NCBI GenBank assembly: GCA_002687025.1
Contig: NYZG01000129.1
Coordinates: 1 to 9,891 of the forward strand
Direction: 5' to 3'
Length of the DNA stretch: 9,891 nucleotides
Origin: Candidatus Poribacteria bacterium
Lineage (GTDB): Bacteria; Poribacteria; WGA-4E; GCA-2687025
A program made the position numbers and the translations under genes. Position 1 is the stretch's first letter. The number at the start of each line of letters is the position of its first letter. Below, piece by piece: positions 1 to 5,289 of the stretch. The notes below the pieces were generated by a model. The model did not search any database, was not told where the DNA came from, and saw nothing but the letters and a program-made list of their open reading frames with translations.

Positions 1-221
1 GCGGCCGGCGCGGCCACCCCGTGGCTCTGTCCATGCAGCTGCGCGACGCTATCCTGGCGCCGGACGATCTCGACACGAATCTGCGCGAGGTGATCCGCGC
101 TCACGAGGCGGACACACAGCTCGTCCCGGTCGACGGGGAGGAGATCCTGCGCGACATGGACCTGCCCGCCGAATACGCGCGAGAGCTGGCGGCCTGGCTC
201 GGACGCGACGCGCCTCACTGA
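1..221 (+). CDS. C-terminal end of a MobA/MocA-like nucleotidyltransferase (5' truncated by window edge)
   Basis: The frame is open to the left edge, so this is the last 73 codons of a longer gene; the GTG at 21 is internal. The visible part reads GRRGHPVALS near its beginning and ILRDMDLPAEY near its end. In the MobA-like NTP-transferase family (molybdenum cofactor cytidylyl- or guanylyltransferases, and sugar-nucleotide relatives) a G-x-RGHP block is followed by about 50 residues and a D-(I/M)-D-(T/L)-P-E-(D/E)-(Y/L) block close to the C-terminus, as here. The N-terminal nucleotide-binding motif lies outside the window, so the substrate (CTP or GTP, cofactor or sugar) cannot be decided. The gene ends with TGA at 219-221, 98 bases before the HAD gene. 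Family assignment is fairly secure; exact function is not. Confidence 0.7.
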   Translation, partial: GRRGHPVALSMQLRDAILAPDDLDTNLREVIRAHEADTQLVPVDGEEILRDMDLPAEYARELAAWLGRDAPH

Positions 222-237
222 AGAAGCCGTACTCCTA

Positions 238-251
238 CCCGCCCTCGCGGG
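238..251 (+). terminator. Short GC hairpin after the nucleotidyltransferase gene, possible weak terminator
   Basis: CCCGC (238-242) pairs perfectly with GCGGG (247-251) around a CCTC loop, 16 bases after the stop of the first gene. The following bases (GTTCCTATATAG) are richer in A/T than the surroundings but hold no real T-run, so intrinsic termination would be weak. A five-base-pair GC stem can arise by chance in DNA this GC-rich. Confidence 0.2.
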
Positions 252-319
252 GTTCCTATATAGCAGGCGACGCGGCAGCATTGGGAACGTACGCGTGAGG
301 GTGAGTCGCGGGGAACCGG

Positions 320-1069
320 ATGACAGCGCTACCGAAGGCGATCCTGTTCGATCTTGACGACACGATCCTGCGCTTCTCGGCGTCGGGCGAGGAGTGTTGG
401 GGCGATGTGTGCGAGAGCTACGCGCCACGGGTCGACGGCGTGAGCGTTGGGCGCCTGCTAGAGACGGTGCTGGCCACGTCCACGGCGTATTGGACGCGGC
501 CCAAGCTGCCAGCGAGCAAGCGTCTCGACCTCCCGCGCAGTCGCCGCGAGCACGTGACGACGGCGCTGCGCGCGTTGGGGGTAGACGACGCGGACCTCGC
601 GAATGAGATGGCAGACAGGTTCAGCGCGACGCGGGGAGAAGCGATCCGTCCGTTCGCCGGAGCAGTCGAGACGCTCGCGGCCCTGCGCGATCGCGGCGTG
701 AGGCTCGGGCTCATTACGAACGGCGCGGCGGAGCCGCAGTGGGCGAAGATCGACAGGTTCGAGCTGGCGCAGTACTTCGGCGTGATCGTCGTCGAGGGTG
801 AATTCGGGGTCGGCAAGCCCGACGAGCGCGTCTACCGACACGCGATGCGCGAGCTAGGCGTCACGCCCGCGGAGACGTGGATGGTCGGCGACAACTTCGG
901 GTGGGAGGTCGAGGCGCCTCAGGCGCTGGGCATCACCGCTGTCTGGTGCGACCACGCGGCAACCGGCGTTCCCGCGCACGAGACGGCGACGCCCGACAGG
1001 ACCGTGACGTCGATCGCCGAACTACTGCTACACGAGGGCGGCGATGCAGAACGCGGAGCCGCTGACTGA
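320..1069 (+). CDS. HAD-superfamily hydrolase
   Basis: This 249-residue protein is a soluble haloacid-dehalogenase-type phosphohydrolase. Motif I is FDLDDT, with nucleophile Asp11 and acid/base Asp13. Motif II is LITNG with Thr133. Motif III is the Lys166 of GVGKPDERVY. Motif IV is GDNFGWE, with Asp191 and Glu196 as the Mg2+ ligands; Glu replaces the more usual second Asp, a variant I recall from several HAD subfamilies. The roughly 90-residue insert between motifs I and II fits an alpha-helical C1 cap, as in phosphoglycolate phosphatase-like and nucleotidase-like members. The substrate cannot be read from sequence. The ATG at 320 has a modest GGGGA five bases upstream. Its 3' end overlaps the start of the sigma-PurB frame by 26 bases, which implies co-transcription and possible translational coupling. 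A role in dephosphorylating a nucleotide or other metabolite beside purB is only a guess. Confidence 0.9.
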   Translation: MTALPKAILFDLDDTILRFSASGEECWGDVCESYAPRVDGVSVGRLLETVLATSTAYWTRPKLPASKRLDLPRSRREHVTTALRALGVDDADLANEMADRFSATRGEAIRPFAGAVETLAALRDRGVRLGLITNGAAEPQWAKIDRFELAQYFGVIVVEGEFGVGKPDERVYRHAMRELGVTPAETWMVGDNFGWEVEAPQALGITAVWCDHAATGVPAHETATPDRTVTSIAELLLHEGGDAERGAAD

Positions 1070-3080
1070 TCTCGTCGAGAGGGCGCGTCGCGGGGACGTC
1101 GAGGCGTTCGGCGCTATCGTCGGCCGCTACCAGGACATGGCCGTCGCTTACGCGTACACGCGGCTTGGCCGTTTCCACGACGCGGAGGACGCAGCGCAAG
1201 ACGCGTTTATCGACGCGTTCGTCAAGCTGGCTAGCTTGCGCGAACCCGAGGCGTTCCTCCCGTGGCTGCGGTCGGTCATACGGACTCGGTGTCAGCGGCT
1301 GGCGCGCCGCGCTGACGCTGCCAGGTCGGCCCCAGACACGCCCGTGGACCGCCCGGACACTGCGGCCGGCCCCGGAGAGGCAGCGGAGGACCGGCAACTC
1401 ACCTTCACCGTGGCCGCGGCGGTTCAGGCGCTGCCGGAATCGGAGCGGGTCGTGACGACGCTGTTCCACATCGGTGGACACTCGCAGCGGGAGATCGGCC
1501 ACTTCCTGTCGGTCCCCGTGGCGACGGTGAAGAACCGCCTTCGGGCGGGACGCGGACGCCTGCGAGCTCGGCTGTCGGACATCGCGCGCGAGTACATCCA
1601 CGAGCGTCGGCCGTCACGGAGCGCGGCATTCAGGGAGCACACGATGGACGTGTTGAGAGAGTACCAGTCGCCGTTGACGGAGCGCTACGCGAGCCCTGAG
1701 ATGAGCGAGCTGTTCTCGCCGCACTTCCGGTACACGACGTATCGACGCCTGTGGGTCGCGCTGGCGGAATCGGAGCAGGAGCTCGGCCTCGACATCACGG
1801 CTGAGCAGATAGCCGAGATGCGGGAGCACGTTGAGAACATCGACTACGAGTACGTGGCGCGCAAGGAGCGCGAGATACGGCACGACGTGATGGCGCACAT
1901 ACACGCGTACGGCGAGGTCGCTCCGAAGGCGCGGGCAATCATCCACCTGGGCGCGACGAGCGCGTACGTCGGCGACAACACCGACCTGATCCAAATGCGG
2001 GACGGGCTACAGCTTCTGCGGGGTGGCCTGCTGAACGTGGTCGCGGGCCTGGCCGAGTTCGCCCGGCGGACGCGTGACATCCCGACGCTGGGGTTCACAC
2101 ACTTCCAACCGGCGCAGCCGACGACCGTGGGTAAGCGCGCCTGCCTGTGGCTCCAGGAGTTCCTACTCGACTGGGAGGACATCAACTACCGGCTGGGCCG
2201 CTTGGCTTTCCGGGGCGTCAAGGGCACGACCGGCACGCAGGCCAGTTTTCTCGACCTGTTCGACGGCGACGCGGACAAGGTGGATCGGCTGGACGGTCTC
2301 GTTACAGCCAAGATGGGCTTCGACCGCGTGTTCGCCGTGACGGGTCAGACGTATCCCCGCAAGGTGGACGCGCAGGTGGGGAGCGTGCTGGCAGGCATCG
2401 CGGAGTCGGCGCACAAGTTCAGCAACGACATCCGCCTGCTGCAGCAGCTCAAGGAAGTCGAGGAGCCGTTCGGCAGCGCGCAGGTCGGCTCATCGGCGAT
2501 GCCGTACAAGCAGAACCCCATGCGTAGCGAACGCATCGCGTCGCTGGCGCGTTATGTGATGACGACGGCGCAGAGCCCGTACTTCACGGCCGCGACGCAG
2601 TGGTTCGAGCGGACCTTGGACGACTCCGCGAACAAGCGCATCTCGGTGCCGGAGATGTTCCTCGCCACGGATGCGATCCTGATCCTTGCGCAGAACGTCG
2701 CCCACGGCCTGGTGGTCCACGAGAAGATGGCGCGGAAGCGGCTGATGGAAGAGCTGCCGTTCATGGCGTCGGAGACGATCCTGATGGAGGCCGTGAAGCG
2801 AGGAGGAGACCGGCAGGACCTGCACGAACGCATACGGGGCCACGCCCTGCTGGCGGGTTCGCGCGTGAAGGACGAGGGGCTCGACAACGACCTCATGGCG
2901 CGTATCGCGGCCGATGAGGCGTTCGGGTTGGATGCGGGGGCGCTCCAGGCGATGCTCGATCCCACTCGGTTCGTCGGCCGGGCGCCCGACCAGGTGGTGA
3001 AGTTCCTCGACCGGGACGTGCAGCCGATCCTCGACAGCCACGCCGACCTGCTGGGGCGAGACGCCTTGCTGCGGGTCTAA
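1044..3080 (+). CDS. purB: ECF sigma factor fused in frame to adenylosuccinate lyase (PurB)
   Basis: One uninterrupted 678-codon frame carries two full proteins. Residues 10-88 are sigma-70 region 2 (ARRGDVEAFGAIV, then DAEDAAQDAFIDAF), and 124-177 are region 4 (ALPESERVV, helix-turn-helix around SQREIGHFLSVPVATVKNRL). An RPSR tail (190-193) follows. From Met201 the protein is adenylosuccinate lyase, which converts adenylosuccinate to AMP and SAICAR to AICAR, releasing fumarate. Visible marks are RHDVMAH (279-285), the catalytic His353 in GFTHFQPAQ, FRGVKGTTGTQASF (389-402), the fumarate-lyase signature GSSAMPYKQNP (482-492) and WFERTLDDSAN (520-530). The 478-residue lyase part matches the length and wording of animal ADSL much more closely than the Bacillus enzyme. 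The ATG at 1044 has GAGGG five bases upstream. No anti-sigma gene is adjacent. True fusion, dual translation or sequencing error remain open; both domain identities are secure. Confidence 0.9.
   Translation: MQNAEPLTDLVERARRGDVEAFGAIVGRYQDMAVAYAYTRLGRFHDAEDAAQDAFIDAFVKLASLREPEAFLPWLRSVIRTRCQRLARRADAARSAPDTPVDRPDTAAGPGEAAEDRQLTFTVAAAVQALPESERVVTTLFHIGGHSQREIGHFLSVPVATVKNRLRAGRGRLRARLSDIAREYIHERRPSRSAAFREHTMDVLREYQSPLTERYASPEMSELFSPHFRYTTYRRLWVALAESEQELGLDITAEQIAEMREHVENIDYEYVARKEREIRHDVMAHIHAYGEVAPKARAIIHLGATSAYVGDNTDLIQMRDGLQLLRGGLLNVVAGLAEFARRTRDIPTLGFTHFQPAQPTTVGKRACLWLQEFLLDWEDINYRLGRLAFRGVKGTTGTQASFLDLFDGDADKVDRLDGLVTAKMGFDRVFAVTGQTYPRKVDAQVGSVLAGIAESAHKFSNDIRLLQQLKEVEEPFGSAQVGSSAMPYKQNPMRSERIASLARYVMTTAQSPYFTAATQWFERTLDDSANKRISVPEMFLATDAILILAQNVAHGLVVHEKMARKRLMEELPFMASETILMEAVKRGGDRQDLHERIRGHALLAGSRVKDEGLDNDLMARIAADEAFGLDAGALQAMLDPTRFVGRAPDQVVKFLDRDVQPILDSHADLLGRDALLRV
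1632..1646 (+). promoter_or_regulatory. Internal ribosome binding site and ATG for a free PurB
   Basis: AGGGAG at 1632-1637 stands six bases before an ATG at 1644-1646 that is in frame with the sigma-PurB reading frame (codon 201). Starting here gives a 478-residue protein, MDVLREYQSPLTERYASPEM, which begins just where homology to animal-type adenylosuccinate lyase begins. The site is at least as good as the one at 1044, so the message could yield both the fusion and a separate lyase. If this is the true purB start, the sigma gene would have no stop of its own before running into purB. Confidence 0.6.
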
Positions 3081-3083
3081 CGG

Positions 3084-3800
3084 ATGCTGTCGCTCTCGCA
3101 TTGGTTGGCGCAAGGGGCCATCGGTCTCGCTGTGAGTGGCGCGCTTGGGGGCGTGGCCTGCCTCGTCGGGTCGATCGACCGACGGGGGCTCGCGGCCGGC
3201 GTGTGCGTCGGTACTGCGGTGTACGTGGGCGTCGGGTGGCGTGGTTTCCTGTGCCTCGCGACGTTCTTCGTCATCGGGACGCTCGCCACGCGAGTCGGAC
3301 GAGTCGACAAGGCCCCCCATGGCGCGCGCACGGTGCGTCACGTGCTGGCGAACGGCGCCGTTCCCGCGGGCTGCGCGCTCGCGGCGTTGCTGTTCCCGAA
3401 TCACGTCGAGGCGTTGTCCGGGGCATTCGCGGGGGCCCTCGCCGCCGCTACCGCGGACACGCTCTCCAGCGAGATAGGCCAGGTGTACGGCGGCGCGCCT
3501 TACCTTCTGACGACGCTGCGGCGCGTGCCGGTCGGGGAGAACGGCGGCGTCACCGTCGTCGGAACGGGCGCCGGCCTGGCCGGGGCCGCCGTGCTCGCGA
3601 TCGTGGCCGTGTCTCTCGGCGTCGCCAACTCGATGGCGGCCGTTGTCGTGGCGGGCGCCGTGGGCAACGTCGCCGACAGCGCGCTGGGGGCAACGCTGGA
3701 GAGGCGCGGCGTGATGTCGAACGCCGGCGTGAACGTGGCGTGCACTGTGGCGGGCGCAGTCGCGGCAGGGCTCCTCACCGTCGCCGCGCTCGCGCGATAG
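3084..3800 (+). CDS. DUF92 family integral membrane protein
   Basis: This 238-residue, strongly hydrophobic protein belongs to the DUF92 family (COG1836), which includes TMEM19 and the plant phytyl-phosphate kinase VTE6. Family blocks are visible: AAATADTLSSEIG near residue 120-132, RRVPVGENGGVTVVGTGAGLAGA near 146-168 with its Gly-rich run, and GNVADSALGATLERRG near 194-209. The conserved Asp residues in ATADTLSSE and DSALGA are the likely functional acidic residues. About six membrane segments can be drawn. By analogy with VTE6 it may phosphorylate a prenyl phosphate, but bacterial members are mostly uncharacterised, so this is inference. The ATG follows the purB stop by three bases and has only a poor Shine-Dalgarno sequence, so translation probably depends on ribosomes finishing purB. 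The gene ends 18 bases before a strong hairpin. Confidence 0.85.
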   Translation: MLSLSHWLAQGAIGLAVSGALGGVACLVGSIDRRGLAAGVCVGTAVYVGVGWRGFLCLATFFVIGTLATRVGRVDKAPHGARTVRHVLANGAVPAGCALAALLFPNHVEALSGAFAGALAAATADTLSSEIGQVYGGAPYLLTTLRRVPVGENGGVTVVGTGAGLAGAAVLAIVAVSLGVANSMAAVVVAGAVGNVADSALGATLERRGVMSNAGVNVACTVAGAVAAGLLTVAALAR

Positions 3801-3818
3801 CCCGACGACAGGAGCAAG

Positions 3819-3850
3819 AACGCGCCGCAGCCCTGGGGCCGCGGCGCGTT
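3819..3850. terminator. Hairpin between convergent genes, likely shared terminator
   Basis: AACGCGCCGC (3819-3828) is a perfect inverted repeat of GCGGCGCGTT (3841-3850). After an A/C mismatch, three more pairs can form inside (3830-3832 with 3837-3839), leaving a CTGG loop. It lies 18 bases beyond the DUF92 stop and 21 bases beyond the stop of the opposing secreted-protein gene, where a shared bidirectional terminator is expected. Neither side has a clean T-run (GTTGCGATTCTAC on plus, GTTCTTGCTCC on minus), so termination may be partial or helped by Rho. Confidence 0.65.
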
Positions 3851-3871
3851 GCGATTCTACTATCGGACGGC

Positions 3872-4498
3872 CTAGCGGTCGTCCTTGAGGGACCCCCACG
3901 CCGTCGCAAGCTTCCCATCCGACTCGACGGCCAGGGAACCGATGCGGTAGTGGAAGTAGACCTCGTCGGTCTCGTTGTTGGGCATGCACCAGCACCAGAA
4001 GGCTTCCACTTCCGGGTCGCCGAATTTGGCGGTCATCGCGGCCGCGCCGAAGCCCCAGACACCGCCACCGAACAGGTCGTAGTAGGTGAGGGGTATCCAG
4101 GCGCTGTCGTCGAAACCCGGCGTCTCCCAGCCATCGTCTCGATCGTCGATGACAACGCCTGGGACGCTCGTGTCGCATATCCAGCCGGTTTCGTCTTCGG
4201 CGGTGGGGATGTACGTCCCGTCGTCGAGCTGAATGTCGGCTAGCATGCCGCCGACGCCCGCCGCGCCCGGCTCGGCGTCGTGGACGTATATCGCTATCAG
4301 GGCGCGGCCGTTCTTGTCGAGGTCGAACTCCGTGGTGGTCGGGGCCTGCCAGTCGGCGCTCTCGGCCATGAGTTCGCCGTCGATGAACACCTTCCAGGTG
4401 TTGTCGCCGCTGACGCGCACCGTCGCGGCGGCCGCCATGTGCGCGGTCGCAACCAGCGCCAACGCCCATACGGCGTAGGTCGTGCGTCTGTTCACCAT
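3872..4498 (-). CDS. Secreted jelly-roll domain protein (paralogue A)
   Basis: This is a 208-residue exported protein of unknown function. The start at 4498 gives a signal peptide: MVNRR, a hydrophobic core, then AHMAAAA before mature TVRVSGDN. The frame stays open upstream to 4750, but that stretch is Arg-rich and overlaps the neighbouring gene. GGGAGG lies three bases before the ATG, a short spacing. The mature part looks like one galactose-binding-like beta-sandwich: SGDNTWKVFIDGEL (residues 30-43), VHDAEPGAAGVGG (72-84), DDGWETPGFDDSAW (121-134) and FGGGVWGFGAA (143-153). The DNxxxVFxxG and W-x-xPGFDDSxW blocks recall sugar-binding or lectin-like jelly-rolls found in multidomain proteins of other bacteria. 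Cys108 and Cys171 are shared with the neighbouring paralogue and may pair; Cys169 is extra. The fold and sugar binding are inferred; export is well supported. Confidence 0.8.
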   Translation of the reverse strand: MVNRRTTYAVWALALVATAHMAAAATVRVSGDNTWKVFIDGELMAESADWQAPTTTEFDLDKNGRALIAIYVHDAEPGAAGVGGMLADIQLDDGTYIPTAEDETGWICDTSVPGVVIDDRDDGWETPGFDDSAWIPLTYYDLFGGGVWGFGAAAMTAKFGDPEVEAFWCWCMPNNETDEVYFHYRIGSLAVESDGKLATAWGSLKDDR

Positions 4499-4550
4499 CT
4501 GCCTCCCGTCGTGCGGCCGAGGACGTTGTGGTAGCGTCCCCCCGCGGTAG

Positions 4551-5153
4551 TTACTTGCTCGCCTTGAGCGCTGCCCATTGCGTGGCTCCCTTGCCCGCCG
4601 GATCGACGGCAGTGGACCCGCCGATGACGATGCGAAGGTATACCTCGTCCTCGACATCGTTCGGGCCGCACCATGCCCAGTACGATGTGCTGTCCGGGTT
4701 GTTGAGCGTCGCGGCCATCGTGGCCGCCCCGAAGCCCCACACGCCGCCACCGAACTGGTCGAAGACCGTCAGGGCCGACCAGGAGCTGTCGTCGAAGCCA
4801 GGCGCTTCCCATCCATCGGACCTGTCGGCGAGCGTGGGGCCCGCGTCGCAAACCCATCGCGGGTCATTCGTGTCGATGTACGTGCCGTCGTCCAGGACTA
4901 CGTCAGCCAGCACGCCGCCGACGCCAGCTCCGCCGGGCTCGGCGTCGTGAACGTGAATCGCCAGCGTCGCCGCCGCGCCCTCGTCGAACGAGGTTATCGT
5001 CGCCACCTGCCAGTCGGATCCCTCATCCGCGAGCGCCCCGTTCACGAATACCGACCACGAATTGTCGCCGTTCACGCGCAGTACGCCGGCCAGTGCAGTC
5101 GGCACGAAAGCGACCGCCAACGCAGTCGCCAGTACCCACTTCCCAGTTCTCAT
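4551..5153 (-). CDS. Secreted jelly-roll domain protein (paralogue B)
   Basis: This 200-residue protein is the tandem paralogue of the gene 52 bases downstream of it. MRTGKWVLATALAVAFVPTALA is a clear signal peptide with an Ala-x-Ala-type cleavage site. Shared blocks include VHDAEPGGAGVGG (residues 68-80), DGWEAPGFDDSSW (113-125), FGGGVWGFGAA (134-144) and a C-terminal W-x-WCxPNxxxDEVY block (159-172). Cys102 and Cys162 align with Cys108 and Cys171 of paralogue A, so a disulfide outside the cytoplasm is plausible. The ATG at 5153 has AAGGAG ten bases upstream, and a candidate promoter and a GC hairpin lie further up. Both paralogues probably sit on one transcript starting here. A galactose-binding-like beta-sandwich is likely; the ligand is unknown. 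There is no anchor, sorting motif or second domain, so it is probably soluble in the periplasm or outside the cell. Confidence 0.8.
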   Translation of the reverse strand: MRTGKWVLATALAVAFVPTALAGVLRVNGDNSWSVFVNGALADEGSDWQVATITSFDEGAAATLAIHVHDAEPGGAGVGGVLADVVLDDGTYIDTNDPRWVCDAGPTLADRSDGWEAPGFDDSSWSALTVFDQFGGGVWGFGAATMAATLNNPDSTSYWAWCGPNDVEDEVYLRIVIGGSTAVDPAGKGATQWAALKASK

Positions 5154-5190
5154 CTTCGTGCTTCTCCTTCGATCTGTCTGCTTCTTTCGG

Positions 5191-5208
5191 GGCGGCCGTT
5201 CGGCCGCC
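5191..5208. other. Perfect GC hairpin in the leader of the secreted-protein pair
   Basis: GGCGGCCG (5191-5198) and CGGCCGCC (5201-5208) form an uninterrupted inverted repeat with a very short loop. It lies 82 bases after the cyclase stop and 22 bases before the Shine-Dalgarno sequence of paralogue B. No T-run follows on either strand, so it is a poor intrinsic terminator. It could shape the 5' leader of the secreted-protein message, protect it from decay, or give partial termination after the cyclase gene. Confidence 0.4.
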
Positions 5209-5238
5209 AGACGGCTCTGGAGGGTAGGTCATCACCGC

Positions 5239-5267
5239 ATAGTACACAAGCTCGGAGCGCTTGTCCG
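5239..5267 (-). promoter_or_regulatory. Candidate sigma-70-type promoter for the secreted-protein pair
   Basis: Read on the minus strand, CGGACA (5267-5262) stands 17 bases from TACTAT (5244-5239). Each matches four of six bases of the TTGACA and TATAAT consensus at the ideal spacing. Transcription would begin near 5232 and give a leader of about 80 bases containing the GC hairpin. The match is modest, and the host's promoter preferences are unknown. Confidence 0.3.
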
Positions 5268-5289
5268 GCGAGCCCGGCCGCGAACGCGG

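Noticed and set aside
257..262. TATATA as a -10 promoter element before the HAD gene
   Set aside because: It stands out in GC-rich DNA, but no acceptable -35 element lies about 17 bases upstream, so the support is too thin.
3101..4243. 380-codon plus-strand frame across the DUF92 gene and the convergent junction
   Set aside because: Arg-rich, runs through the terminator hairpin and antisense to paralogue A; DUF92 in the other frame has family motifs.
2490..4469. 659-codon minus-strand frame opposite purB and the DUF92 gene
   Set aside because: Very Arg/His/Gly-rich with no recognisable motif, lying opposite well-supported genes; a typical shadow of high-GC coding DNA.
4499..4750. Upstream extension of paralogue A to an ATG at 4750
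   Set aside because: It would overlap paralogue B by 200 bases and bury the signal peptide in the middle of the protein.
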